64,000 nucleotides of DNA from Chrysopilus asiliformis (lineage: Eukaryota; Arthropoda; Insecta; Diptera; Rhagionidae). Shown one piece after another: positions 33,481-45,573 of the stretch (its first letter is position 1; the number at the start of each line of letters is the position of its first letter). Location of the stretch: positions 70,080,994 through 70,144,993 of the forward strand of contig OZ035960.1 in assembly GCA_964034945.1 (NCBI GenBank), in the 5' to 3' direction. Both the position numbers and the translations under genes were made by a program. Under the pieces are notes generated by a model. The model did no database searches. It was not told where the DNA came from and worked only from the letters and a program-made list of their open reading frames with translations.

Positions 33481-34592
33481 TTCGAATTGGGTAGTCCGAT
33501 CTTAATGAAACTTTACAGTATTACTGAGGGGGCCAGGGGCTTTCGATTTTCCCACTACAAACCTGACTTTTCCCTCCCCTCGATACCCCTCGCCTGTTAT
33601 CTTCGAATTGGATGGTCCGATCTTAATGAAACTTTACAGTATTACTAAGGAGGCTAGGGGCTTTCGATTTCTCCACTACAAACCTGACTTTTCCCTCCCC
33701 TCGATACCCCCGCCTGGTATCTTCGAATTCGGTGGTCCGATCTTAATGAAACTTTACAGTATTACTAAGGGGGCTAGGGGCTTTCGATTTCTCCACTACA
33801 AACCTGACTTTTCCCTCTCCTCGATACCCCTCGCCTGGTATCTTCGAATTGGGTGGTCCGATCTTAATGAAACTTTACAGTATCACTAAGGGGGCTAAGG
33901 TCTTTCGATTTTCCCACTACAAACCTGACTTTTCCCTCCCCTCGATACCCCTCGCCTGGTAACTTCGAATTCGGTGGTCCGATCTTAATGAAACTTTACA
34001 GTATTACTGAGGGGGCTAGGGGCTTTCGATTTTCCACTACAAACCTGACTTTTCCCTCCCCTCGATACCCCTCGCCTGGTATCTTCGAATTGGGTGGTCC
34101 GATCTTAATGAAACTTTACAGTATTACTAAGGGGGCTAAGGGCTTTCGATTTCACCACTACAAACCTGACTTTTCCCTCTCCTCGATACCCCTCGCCTGT
34201 TATCTTCGAATTGGGTAGTCCGATCTTAATGAAACTTTACAGTATTACTGAGGGGGCCAGGGGCTTTCGATTTTCCCACTACAAACCTGACTTTTCCCTC
34301 CCCTCGATACCCCTCGCCTGTTATCTTCGAATTGGATGGTCCGATCTTAATGAAACTTTACAGTATCACTAAGGGGGCTAAGGGCTTTCGATTTTTCCAC
34401 TACAAACCTGACTTTTCCCTCCTCTCGATACCCCTCGCCTGGTAACTTCGAATTCGGTGGTCCGATCTTAATGAAACTTTACAGTATTACTAAGGGGGCT
34501 AGGGGCTTTCGATTTTCCCACTACAAACCTGACTTTTCCCTCCCCTCGATACCCCTCGCCTGGTATCTTCGAATTGGGTGGTCCGATCTTAA

Positions 34593-34780
34593 TCCTATAA
34601 TATAATCCGAGGAATGTTTGTCTGTCTGTCTGTCTGTCTGTCTGCACAAACGATCTCGAAAACCCGCCTAACGATTTTCACGCAACTTGGTGGTTAGGGA
34701 TTTTCGGGGACAAGAAATCGATCTAGATAGGTCTCACCCCTGAGAAAATTCCCCTTCGATACCCCTCGCCTGTTATCTTC
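34593..34780 (+). repeat. 5' block 2 inside the array
   Basis: Same block as 33296, joined to a minisatellite unit cut at CCGATCTTAA|TCC. Confidence 0.8.
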
Positions 34781-35285
34781 GAATTGGGTAGTCCGACCTT
34801 AATGAAACTTTACAGTATTACTGAGGGGGCCAGGGGCTTTCGATTTTCCACTACAAACCTGACTTTTCCCTCCCCTCGATACCCCTCGCCTGGTATCTTC
34901 GAATTGGGTGGTCCGATCTTAATGAAACTTTACAGTATTACTAAGGGGGCTAAGGGCTTTCGATTTCTCCACTACAAACCTGACTTTTCCCTCTCCTCGA
35001 TACCCCTCGCCTGGTATCTTCGAATTGGGTGGACCGATCTTAATGAAACTTTACAGTATCACTAAGGGGGCTAAGGGCTTTCGATTTTTTCACTACAAAC
35101 CTGACTTTTCCCTCCTCTCGATACCCCTCGCCTGGTAACTTCGAATTCGGTGGTCCGATCTTAATGAAACTTTACAGTATTACTAAGGGATCTAGGGGCT
35201 TTCGATTTTCCCACTACAAACCTGACTTTTCCCTCCCCTCGATACCCCTCGCCTGGTATCTTCGAATTGGGTGGTCCGATCTTAA

Positions 35286-35470
35286 TCCTATAATATAATC
35301 CGAGGAATGTTTGTCTGTCTGTCTGTCTGCACAAACGATCTCGAAAACCCGCCTAACGATTTTCACGAAACTTGGGCGTTAGGGATTTTCGGGGACAAGA
35401 AATCGATCTAGATAGGTCTCACCCCTGAGAAAATTCCCCTTCGATACCCCTCGCCAGTTATCTTCGAATT
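35286..35470 (+). repeat. 5' block 3 inside the array
   Basis: Same junction CCGATCTTAA|TCC as block 2; shorter GTCT microsatellite and GGGCGTTAGGG variant. Confidence 0.8.
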
Positions 35471-36334
35471 GGGTAGTCCGATCTTAATGAAACTTTACAG
35501 TATTACTGAGGGGGCCAGGGGCTTTCGATTTTCCCACTACAAACCTGACTTTTCCCTCCCCTCGATACCCCTCGCCTGGTATCTTCGAATTGGGTGGTCC
35601 GATCTTAATGAAACTTTACAGTATTACTAAGGGGGCTAAGGGCTTTCGATTTTTCCACTACAAACCTGACTTTTCCCTCCCCTCGATACCCCTCGCCTGT
35701 TATCTTCGAATTGGGTGGTCCGATCTTAATGAAACTTTACAGTATTACTAAGGAGGCTAGGGGCTTTCGATTTTTCCACTACAAACCTGACTTTTCCCTC
35801 TCCTCGATACCCCTCGCCTGGTATCTTCGAATTGGGTGGACCGATCTCAATGAAACTTTACAGTATCACTAAGGGGGCTAAGGGCTTTCGATTTTTGTCC
35901 TACAAACCTGACTTTTCCCTCCCCTCGATAACCCTCGCCTGGTATCTTCGAATTGGGTGGTCCGATCTTAATGAAACTTTACAGTATTACTAAGGGGGCT
36001 AAGGGCTTTCGATTTCTCCACTACAAACCTGACTTTTCCCTCTCCTCGATACCCCTCGCCTGGTATCTTCGAATTGGGTGGACCGATCTTAATGAAACTT
36101 TACAGTATCACTAAGGGGGCTAAGGGCTTTCGATTTTTCCACTACAAACCTGATTTTTCCCTCCCCTCGATACCCCTCGCCTGGTAACTTCGAATTCGGT
36201 GGTCCGATCTTAATGAAACTTTACAGTATTACTAAGGGGGCTAGGGGCTTTCGATTTTCCCACTACAAACCTGACTTTTCCCTCCCCTCGATACCCCTCG
36301 CCTGGTATCTTCGAATTGGGTGGTCCGATCTTAA

Positions 36335-36520
36335 TCCTATAATATAATCCGAGGAATGTTTGTCTGTCTGTCTGTCTGTCTGTCTGCACAAACAATCTCG
36401 AAAACCCGCCTAACGATTTTCACGAAACTTGGGCGTTAGGGATTTTCGGGGACAAGAAATCGATCTAGATAGGTCTCACCCCTGAGAAAATTCCCCTTCG
36501 ATACCCCTCGCCTGTTATCT
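36335..36520 (+). repeat. 5' block 4 inside the array
   Basis: Same junction; part of the first 2,265-bp higher-order unit. Confidence 0.8.
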
Positions 36521-38599
36521 TCGAATTGGGTAGTCCGATCTTAATGAAACTTTACAGTATTACTGAGGGGGCCAGGGGCTTTCGATTTTCCCACTACAAA
36601 CCTGACTTTTCCCTCCCCTCGATACCCCTCGCCTGTTATCTTCGAATTGGATGGTCCGATCTTAATGAAACTTTACAGTATTACTAAGGAGGCTAGGGGC
36701 TTTCGATTTCTCCACTACAAACCTGACTTTTCCCTCCCCTCGATACCCCCCGCCTGGTATCTTCGAATTCGGTGGTCCGATCTTAATGAAACTTTACAGT
36801 ATTACTAAGGGGGCTAAGGGCTTTCGATTTTTTCACTACAAACCTGACTTTTCCCTCCCCTCGATAACCCTCGCCTGGTATCTTCGAATTCGGTGGTCCG
36901 ATCTTAATGAAACTTTACAGTATTACTGAGGGGGCTAGGAGCTTTCGATTTTCCCACTACAAACCTGACTTTTCCCTCCGCTCGATACCCCTCGCCTGGT
37001 ATCTTCGAATTCGGTGGTCCGATCTTAATGAAACTTTACAGTATTACTAAGGGGGCTAGGGGCTTTCGATTTTTCCACTACAAACCTGACTTTTCCCTCT
37101 CCTCGATACCCCTCGCCTGGTATCTTCGAATTGGGTGGACCGATCTTAATGAAACTTTACAGTATCACTAAGGGGGCTAAGGTCTTTCGATTTTTCCACT
37201 ACAAACCTGACTTTTCCCTCCCCTCGATACCCCTCGCCTGGTAACTTCGAATTCGGTGGTCCGATCTTAATGAAACTTTACAGTATTACTGAGGGGGCGA
37301 GGGGCTTTCGATTTTCCACTACAAACCTGACTTTTCCCTCCCCTCGATACCCCTCGCCTGGTATCTTCGAATTGGGTGGTCCGATCTTAATGAAACTTTA
37401 CAGTATTACTAAGGGGGCTAAGGGCTTTCGATTTCTCCACTACAAACCTGACTTTTCCCTCTCCTCGATACCCCTCGCCTGTTATCTTCGAATTGGGTAG
37501 TCCGATCTTAATGAAACTTTACAGTATTACTGAGGGGGCCAGGGGCTTTCGATTTTCCCACTACAAACCTGACTTTTCCCTCCCCTCGATACCCCTCGCC
37601 TGGTAACTTCGAATTCGGTGGTCCGATCTTAATGAAACTTTACAGTATTACTGAGGGGGCTAGGGGCTTTCGATTTTCCACTACAAACCTGACTTTTCCC
37701 TCCCCTCGATACCCCTCGCCTGGTATCTTCGAATTGGGTGGTCCGATCTTAATGAAACTTTACAGTATTACTAAGGGGGCTAAGGGCTTTCGATTTCTCC
37801 ACTACAAACCTGACTTTTCCCTCTCCTCGATACCCCTCGCCTGGTATCTTCGAATTGGGTGGTCCGATCTTAATGAAACTTTACAGTATTACTAAGGGGG
37901 CTAAGGGCTTTCGATTTTTCCACTACAAACCTGACTTTTCCCTCCCCTCGATACCCCTCGCCTGTTATCTTCGAATTGGGTGGTCCGATCTTAATGAAAC
38001 TTTACAGTATTACTAAGGAGGCTAGGGGCTTTCGATTTTTCCACTACAAACCTGACTTTTCCCTCTCCTCGATACCCCTCGCCTGGTATCTTCGAATTGG
38101 GTGGACCGATCTCAATGAAACTTTACAGTATCACTAAGGGGGCTAAGGGCTTTCGATTTTTGTCCTACAAACCTGACTTTTCCCTCCCCTCGATAACCCT
38201 CGCCTGGTATCTTCGAATTGGGTGGTCCGATCTTAATGAAACTTTACAGTATTACTAAGGGGGCTAAGGGCTTTCGATTTCTCCACTACAAACCTGACTT
38301 TTCCCTCTCCTCGATACCCCTCGCCTGGTATCTTCGAATTGGGTGGACCGATCTTAATGAAACTTTACAGTATGACTAAGGGGGCTAAGGGCTTTCGATT
38401 TTTCCACTACAAACCTGATTTTTCCCTCCCCTCGATACCCCTCGCCTGGTAACTTCGAATTCGGTGGTCCGATCTTAATGAAACTTTACAGTATTACTAA
38501 GGGGGCTAGGGGCTTTCGATTTTCCCACTACAAACCTGACTTTTCCCTCCCCTCGATACCCCTCGCCTGGTATCTTCGAATTGGGTGGTCCGATCTTAA

Positions 38600-38785
38600 T
38601 CCTATAATATAATCCGAGGAATGTTTGTCTGTCTGTCTGTCTGTCTGTCTGCACAAACAATCTCGAAAACCCGCCTAACGATTTTCACGAAACTTGGGCG
38701 TTAGGGATTTTCGGGGACAAGAAATCGATCTAGATAGGTCTCACCCCTGAGAAAATTCCCCTTCGATACCCCTCGCCTGTTATCT
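38600..38785 (+). repeat. 5' block 5 inside the array
   Basis: Copy of block 4 shifted by exactly 2,265 bp. Confidence 0.85.
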
Positions 38786-40585
38786 TCGAACTGGGTAGTC
38801 CGATCTTAATGAAACTTTACAGTATTACTGAGGGGGCCAGGGGCTTTCGATTTTCCCACTACAAACCTGACTTTTCCCTCCCCTCGATACCCCTCGCCTG
38901 TTATCTTCGAATTGGATGGTCCGATCTTAATGAAACTTTACAGTATTACTAAGGAGGCTAGGGGCTTTCGATTTCTCCACTACAAACCTGACTTTTCCCT
39001 CCCCTCGATACCCCCCGCCTGGTATCTTCGAATTCGGTGGTCCGATCTTAATGAAACTTTACAGTATTACTAAGGGGGCTAAGGGCTTTCGATTTTTTCA
39101 CTACAAACCTGACTTTTCCCTCCCCTCGATAACCCTCGCCTGGTATCTTCGAATTCGGTGGTCCGATCTTAATGAAACTTTACAGTATTACTGAGGGGGC
39201 TAGGAGCTTTCGATTTTCCCACTACAAACCTGACTTTTCCCTCCGCTCGATACCCCTCGCCTGGTATCTTCGAATTCGGTGGTCCGATCTTAATGAAACT
39301 TTACAGTATTACTAAGGGGGCTAGGGGCTTTCGATTTTTCCACTACAAACCTGACTTTTCCCTCTCCTCGATACCCCTCGCCTGGTATCTTCGAATTGGG
39401 TGGACCGATCTTAATGAAACTTTACAGTATCACTAAGGGGGCTAAGGTCTTTCGATTTTTCCACTACAAACCTGACTTTTCCCTCCCCTCGATACCCCTC
39501 GCCTGGTAACTTCGAATTCGGTGGTCCGATCTTAATGAAACTTTACAGTATTACTGAGGGGGCGAGGGGCTTTCGATTTTCCACTACAAACCTGACTTTT
39601 CCCTCCCCTCGATACCCCTCGCCTGGTATCTTCGAATTGGGTGGTCCGATCTTAATGAAACTTTACAGTATTACTAAGGGGGCTAAGGGCTTTCGATTTC
39701 TCCACTACAAACCTGACTTTTCCCTCTCCTCGATACCCCTCGCCTGTTATCTTTGAATTGGGTAGTCCGATCTTAATGAAACTTTACAGTATTACTGAGG
39801 GGGCCAGGGGCTTTCGATTTTCCCACTACAAACCTGACTTTTCCCTCCCCTCGATACCCCTCGCCTGGTAACTTCGAATTCGGTGGTCCGATCTTAATGA
39901 AACTTTACAGTATTACTGAGGGGGCTAGGGGCTTTCGATTTTCCACTACAAACCTGACTTTTCCCTCCCCTCGATACCCCTCGCCTGGTATCTTCGAATT
40001 GGGTGGTCCGATCTTAATGAAACTTTACAGTATTACTAAGGGGGCTAAGGGCTTTCGATTTCTCCACTACAAACCTGACTTTTCCCTCTCCTCGATACCC
40101 CTCGCCTGGTATCTTCGAATTGGGTGGACCGATCTTAATGAAACTTTACAGTATTGCTAAGGGGGTTAAGGGCTTTCGATTTTTCCACTACAAACCTGAA
40201 TTTTGCCTCTCCCCGATACCCCTCGCCTGTTATCTTCGAATTAGGTGGTCCGAATTTAATGAAACTTTACAATATTACTGAGGGGGCTGAGGGCTTTCAA
40301 TTTTTTCACTACAAACCTGGCTTTTGCCTCCCCTCGATAATCCTCACCTAATATCTCAAAACAACGTTTCAAAAATCGGTGACAGCGATTACTCAATAAC
40401 CACTCAACCGATTTCTATGAAATTTTGTTATCGCGCGTTAGTTTTAGTTCTAGCTTTCTAGGTCGGGAATTTAAAAACTCTGGAAAGGCTCTGTAAAGAT
40501 AATGTGAACTTAGTTTTTCCCCAAAAATCAGCAAAAGTAGGATTTTGAGGTCGCCGAGCATGGCTCGGTCTTCCTGGTACTAAAA

Positions 40586-41750
40586 TCCTAATACGAGGAA
40601 TGTCTGTCTGTCTGTCTGTCTGCACAAACGATCTCGAAAACCCGCCTAACGATTTTCATGAAATTTGCGGGTTAGGGATTTTCGGGGACAAGGAATCGAT
40701 CTAGATAGGTCTCACCTCTGAGAAAATTCCCCCTCCATACCCTTCGCCTGTCATCTTCGAATTGGGTAGTCCTATCTTAATGAAACTTTACAGTATTACT
40801 AAGCGGGCTAAGGGCTTTCAATTTTATCACTACAAACCTGACTTTTCCCTCCCCTCGATACCCCTCGCCTGGTATCTTCGAATTGGGTGGTCCGATCTTA
40901 ATGAAACCGTACAGTATTACTAAGGGGGCTAAGGGCTTTCGATTTTTCCACTACAAACCTGACTTTTCCCTCCCCTCAATACCCCTCGCCTGGTGTCTTC
41001 GAATTACGTGAAGGTATCTTAATGAAAATTCGCAATATTGCTAGGGAGTAAGGTTTTTCGATATGCATTCTAAAAATATCACTTTTTAGATATCTATCGG
41101 CAATCAAGTTCCCTGAACCTCATTATACGAATCATGTTGCAAATACAATCGGATTCAATTACTCACAGACAGACTGCATTAAGAATTACAATTGTATGTT
41201 TTCATGTTTGTATATATTTTTTTTCGAAACAGGTTCTATAGATTTTGATGAAATTCGACTACTATAGTTTTTGGAGACAAAAGTGAGATCACCTTAGGTC
41301 CCATCTTCAGGGAAATTCGTTAAAGTTCTATAAGGATACTGCGAATATTCTTTGTCCCGTTTTTTTGCCCGGAAAGTTTACACTATAGGGTTTGTGAGGT
41401 CGCTGATCCCGAATATGATGTTGGAGTTTCAAAATTTGAAACGGAAGGTCCTATAGAATATCGGGAATATCCTATTTTTTCTGGAAAATATACATCAGGG
41501 AGTTTTTGAGGTCGCTGATGCTGAATCTGATGTTGGAAATTCAATATTCGAAACCAAAGGTCCTGTGGTGATAACAAAAATATTCTTTCTTTCCTTTTTC
41601 TCCGAGGAAGTTAGCGGAGTGGGCTTTTGAATCGGAGATTTAAAACCTCAGGAAAACTACTGTGAAGTTAACGTGAACTTTTTCCCCAAAAAAATTAGCA
41701 AAAGGAGGATTCTGAGGATTCCGAGCATGGCTCGGTCTTCCTGGTACTTA
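40586..41750 (+). mobile_element. Second Helitron/DINE-like element of the same family
   Basis: It starts TCCTAATACGAGGAATGTCT two bases after the end of the previous element. It has about two or three minisatellite units, then a different ~120-bp repeat (GAGGTCGCTGAT ... GGTCCT), and the same terminal hairpin CCGAGC/GCTCGG (41721-41735). Its last bases are CTTA instead of CTRR. Confidence 0.65.
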
Positions 41751-41752
41751 TA

Positions 41753-42313
41753 TAAAGGGTGGTTAAATTTTAAGGGCCGATGTTGAATGTGAACCACACC
41801 TAAACGTCAAGTTTTTTTCTGCATTTCATTTGACATTTCTCAATTTCAGACTAACTCAATTTGAACCAGGGAAAGATACACAATCGAGCAACGCGTTAAA
41901 GTTATTCAGGCTTATTATGAAAATGGGCGATCAATTTTCGAAGAAAATCATCTTCAGTGATGAGGCACATTTTCACCTCAGTGGATTCGTCAATAAGCAG
42001 AACAGCCGCATTTGGGCGAATGATAATCCAAGAGTGATTGTCGAAAAACCAATGCACCCACAAAGAGTGACTGTTTGGTGCGGTTTATGGGCTGGCGGCA
42101 TCATCGGGCCGTATTTCACGAAGTGCACGATATGCATTTTGATTTGAACGCCCATTTTCATAATAAGCCTGAATAATTTTAACGCGTTGCTCGATTGTGT
42201 ATCTTTCCATGGTTCAAATTGAGTTAGTCTGAAATTGAGAAATGCAGAAAAAAACTTGACGTTTAGGTGTGGTTCACATTCAACATCGGTCCTTAAAATT
42301 TAACCACCCTTTA
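41753..42313. mobile_element. Mariner/IS630-type fold-back derivative
   Basis: About 180-bp near-perfect inverted arms (start TAAAGGGTGGTTAAATTTTA) are flanked by TA. The arms include the transposase start codon region, so both ends carry the same N-terminal coding piece, and the middle keeps a short catalytic part. Confidence 0.8.
41932..42147 (+). pseudogene. Mariner-type transposase fragment
   Basis: The central stretch encodes KIIFSDEAHFHLSG, then RIWANDNPRVIVEKPMHPQR and VTVWCGLWAGGIIGPYF. This surrounds the second catalytic Asp (FSDEAHF) of a Tc1/mariner-superfamily DDE transposase. The right arm, read in reverse, encodes MERYTIEQRVKIIQAYYENG, the helix-turn-helix start. Everything between is deleted or inverted, so no functional enzyme can be made. 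The final residues (CTICILI) come from reading into the inverted arm. Confidence 0.7.
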
Positions 42314-42387
42314 TAATACGGCGAACAATAAAGTATTCCTAATCGTATTCGAAAATAATTTTCTTCGAGTACTTCCTATACAAGATA

Positions 42388-42581
42388 TTTATACCCGTAT
42401 GGTGAAACCAAAGGGTATATTAACTTTGCCTTACCGTTTGTAACGCCAAGATCCCGTCATCGCACAAAAAAATGAATTACACCAGTGTGTTTAGAATGAT
42501 AAAAATATTTAATTTCTGCATGTCCGTCCGTCTGTCCGTCCGTCTGTCCGTCTGTCCGTCCGTCTGTCCGTCTGTCCGTCC

Positions 42582-42615
<34 letters not shown>

Positions 42616-43002
42616 GGCGCGGATTGCGGGCGCACGGATTGAGCTACAGACTTGAAAGTTTGCACAGATCCGTTTTTCGTAAAATGCGAGGCTAAGTTCG
42701 TTAATGGGCAAAAATGGACCATTAGGGGGGGTACCCCCCATACAAACGAAATCGTTTTTTGTGAATATCTCAAAAACGGTGTATCTTATCAAAAAAGTCC
42801 AAGAACAAAAGTTATTTAGGATATAATTCTACATAAAACTCTCATACATCAAAATCCGATTGGAATAAATTTTAAAAAATCTTATTGAAAAGTTTTACTT
42901 CAAAGACGAATTTTCATACAATTGTTCGAATTTTGATACGAATATCACCATACGGGTCTTCAATGATTGCCAGATTGGCAATTATAGCTTTTGTTATGTT
43001 TT
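42388..43002 (-). repeat. Dispersed repeat B, copy 4 (full length)
   Basis: Inverted relative to copies 1 and 3. It has a long GTCC/GTCT microsatellite at 42521-42613, TTATACCCGTATGGTG at the left edge and the ACAAAAGCTATAATTGCC end near 43000. Confidence 0.85.
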
Positions 43003-43117
43003 TAATTTAAATATTATAGATTTCTTTTATGCATGTGTAATTGTTTTGATATATAGTATATTGTGTGCCAGACATCGTACAATTTACCATTAAAGGTAGC
43101 CATTACTTTACTTAGGC

Positions 43118-43166
43118 TTAACCTGTTCGAGTCTGCTGGGACATATATGTCACCTATGTCCCAGCA
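43118..43166 (+). mobile_element. Lone piggyBac-type end with hairpin
   Basis: TTAA at 43118-43121 is followed by CCTGTTCGAGTC and a perfect 12-bp hairpin (TGCTGGGACATA 43134-43145, TATGTCCCAGCA 43155-43166). The layout matches the ends at 51753 and 58446. No matching right end was found before 43407. Confidence 0.4.
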
Positions 43167-43406
43167 AAGTTTGAAAAATTCTGCATTGAAAAGTCAACGA
43201 ACGAAATGTACCGAGCATTCATGTTCACTTGTGCAAAACGATTCATGTTCACTTGTGCACTGAAAGTTTTGGCGTTCGCATCAAATTTTAGTGAATCTTT
43301 GGTATTTTGTCCAGAAGTAAAATATTTTAATTCCAACAACGAAATAAAGTTTTATTTAGGCAACTAAATTTTTTTTTAGTTATTTGGAATGAGGTAAGTT
43401 ATGTTT

Positions 43407-43700
43407 TGACGTGGATACGTCTTGGATTTTGGTTAAAGGGGTACAAATTAGAAAATCGTCTTGCTGCCATGACAACAAATTTGCAATCGATGATACTCGA
43501 TAGCTCGTGGTGACATCCGAACAGAAACTGTGTTATAAGATCCGGCCTACATTAAAGCATTGTTTAGGGTATTTTGTTTTGTTAAACTATGTTCAATTAT
43601 CTTTTTAAGAATCAAAATCTAAATTTTCACTGCCGCTGTTATGCTGTGTTTGCTGCTTGTAGTACAGATTTCACATTTATACTCTTTTTATGTTTTCTTT
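43407..43700 (-). repeat. Repeat family C, copy 3 (partial)
   Basis: It begins TGACGTGGATACGTCTTGG and matches 29433-29703 closely. Here the TA site used by Tc1 in copy 2 is empty (43676-43683 region). It ends near 43700, where the LINE begins. Confidence 0.8.
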
Positions 43701-44015
43701 GTGGTATTGGTATTGAATATTTGGAAGAGGCACAGGAAAGAAAACACGACAAAGTATGTTGAGGTTGAGTGAAAGCTTTGACTCTTGATGGTTTCTCTTC
43801 TCTATATGGCTTGTTCCGGTGATCAGGCGTCTGTTGCGGGGGGAATAGGTTGGCAGCTTGCTGTCGACCCCGTAACCTGTAACAGCATCGAGGTCCTCAT
43901 CACTGTTCCGGTCATGTTTCGGGCAGTGGGGAGGGAATCGATGGTTGTAGCAAAGGGTCAACCCTGTTACGATTCGCAAGTGTACGCAATGCCTCCTCGT
44001 GGCGATCACTGGTAA

Positions 44016-44069
44016 CTAGTTATTCTAGGCTAAAATGCGACGCTAGTTATTCTAGGCTAAAGTGCGACG
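44016..44069 (+). repeat. 27-bp tandem repeat in LINE 5' region
   Basis: CTAGTTATTCTAGGCTAAA plus eight more bases occurs twice (44016 and 44043) with one difference, just before ORF1. Such repeats often lie in LINE promoters. Confidence 0.6.
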
Positions 44070-45549
44070 AGAAACCCTTGACAAAAAACCCCAATCCAAG
44101 GTGGAACAGCATATGCCGATGGATGAATGGCTAGTGGGTAATCTAGTCGCGAATATGCGGACTCAGGATACCTGGCGACCTCCTGTTTCAAGCAGCCTTA
44201 CACATGCACAGGAGCTCTGCAGGTGCGGACTTTCTTTCTTCTATACTCGTGGGACCAAAATAGAGCCTTTAACTTCTGCGGAGAAGGACCCCTCCCGAAT
44301 AGGGTCCACGGAGAAGGATCTCTCCGTAAAAAGATCCAATCCCAAAGAGACCGGATTTCTCAAAAAGCCGGAAAAACCACCCCTAGGAACTGTTTCTGGG
44401 AAACCCGCGGCGGGTGCCACTAGGTCTTTGGCCACCAAACCTGGATCTGGTGCGCTTGTCGGGGCAACTCGGAAACAAGGTCCCAAAAAACCGTCGGTGT
44501 CGGAAGGCGGCGCAAGAGCTTTGGTCACCAAGCCTGGCTCAAGCAAAACCGGAGACACGATAAAAGCGCTAAACGCGCCCAAAAATGCGCTAAATACATC
44601 AACCGCCGTCAAATGCGCTAAACGCGCCGCCAGAAGCGCCTTCCGCGCCTACCAAGCTGACTGCGCCGGCGAAAGCGCTCAACGCGCCGACCACTTCGAA
44701 GGAAGCGGGTTGCGCAGCCTCAAGCTCGCAACAAACGTCCTCCTTCGGGAAAGCATATCGCCGTAGAAGGGCGGCTTTCAGAGTAATGGCTAGACTGGGA
44801 CAGATACCTGAACAGAAACGGACTGCCCACGACAAGAAACAGCTGGAGTGGGCCGAATCGGTCATCTCCGAGACAACGGCTAATTCGGGTAGCAACCCCG
44901 CGTCGAAAAGACCGAGGTCTACTGAGGAAACGCCTATGGACGGAACCGACCCGAAGAGGGCCAAGACACAGCCACTCTCCCAAAAGAAGCAGTTCAGCGA
45001 GCTTCTGAAAGATCAGCTGGTGATGGTAGTCGTAGACAAAAGTCACGATGACGGCACTATCTCCATCGCCCAATGGAGGAAAGTTGAAGTTGCGCTGGCC
45101 ACAAACTTCCTCGAGTTTCTCAGGGAAAACCCTGGGCCCGTCCCCACATGTCGCGATGGTGGTTATCACCAAGGACATGTCAAATTAGTAGCTTGTGCAG
45201 ATTCCAGATCAGCCGAACTACTACGGACAGCTGTCTCCAAACTCGGGGAGGTCTGGCCGGGCGCGGATCTGGAAGTCGTTGCTAGGGATCAGATCCCGAG
45301 CAGACCAAGGACACGCGCTTGGATCCCTGTTGAACCTTCCGATCCAACCACAATTTTGGAGATTGTGAAGGTCAGCAACCCTTCTCTGCCAACCCACAAC
45401 TGGAAGGTAGCAAAGCTGGAAAGGGTGACTCTCGGGTAGCCACTATTGTGGTGAACAAGGAGTCCTTGGATCCTCTAGTGGAAACCGGAGGGGCGATAAG
45501 TTATGGCTTCGGCTCGATCACTCTGAAGGTCTACCAGAAGGACAAGTAG
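44062..45549 (+). pseudogene. LINE ORF1 (Gag-like, DUF4780-type) with frameshifts
   Basis: The first third (44062 to about 44600) is Lys/Pro/Ala-rich. The frame then shifts by one base into an Ala-rich ALNAP repeat (shared by both frames) and on to QKRTAHDKKQLEWAESVI. The conserved part is ISIAQWRKVEVALATNFLEF, then GHVKLVACADSRSAELLRTA, ARDQIPSRPRTRAWIP and NPSLPTHNWKVAKLERV. A second shift near 45430 returns to the first frame for AISYGFGSITLKVYQ, with the stop at 45547-45549. The order and spacing fit the DUF4780 domain found in ORF1 proteins of some insect LINEs, where it binds the element RNA. No zinc knuckle was seen. Two indels make it non-functional. Confidence 0.7.
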
Positions 45550-45573
45550 GAGGCAGAGAAGACCTGTCCGATA

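Larger units (their letters stand above)
35640..40169 (+). repeat. 2,265-bp higher-order tandem duplication
   Basis: Landmarks recur at a constant 2,265-bp shift: the unusual TTTTTGTCCTAC unit at 35895 and 38160, the 5' block at 36335 and 38600, and other variant units at 37270/39535 and 37632/39897. Only scattered substitutions separate the two copies (for example 36107 versus 38372, 37486 versus 39751). The outer edges are approximate. Confidence 0.85.
33480..40345 (+). repeat. Minisatellite of ~121 bp, roughly fifty units
   Basis: Each unit runs like GATCTTAATGAAACTTTACA ... CTCGCCTGGTATCTTCGAAT. Starts at 33498, 33619, 33739 and 33860 show 120-121-bp spacing. Units differ by small substitutions (GAATTG/GAATTC, CTAGG/CTAAG). 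Open frames across the units (MKLYSITEGARGFRF) arise from the repeat and are not taken as genes. Confidence 0.9.
33296..40583 (+). mobile_element. Helitron/DINE-like element with giant internal array
   Basis: The 5' end TCCTATAATATAATACGAGG follows an A. The 3' end has the hairpin CCGAGC/GCTCGG (40554-40568), then TCTTCCTGGTA and CTAA. Short relatives with the same ends lie at 40586-41750 and 55219-55587. Between the ends are roughly fifty ~121-bp units and four extra copies of the 5' block. Confidence 0.75.

Noticed and set aside
33480..40345. Regularly spaced repeats resembling a CRISPR array
   Set aside because: The whole ~121-bp unit is repeated with no unique spacers, there are no cas genes, and the DNA is eukaryotic.
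33608..40351. Many 60-95-codon ORFs reading MKLYSITEGARGFRFSTTNL and similar
   Set aside because: They come from the ~121-bp minisatellite; 121 is not a multiple of three, so frames change from unit to unit and no protein family is recognisable.
42457..42792. ORFs with DRQTDRQTDRRTDG repeats (also at 20060, 25531, 36210, 38475)
   Set aside because: They are translations of the GTCC/GTCT tetranucleotide microsatellite in repeat B and the Helitron 5' block.
44599..45178. Minus-strand ORFs of 121 and 152 codons over LINE ORF1
   Set aside because: Antisense to the DUF4780-like ORF1, which has the family motifs.
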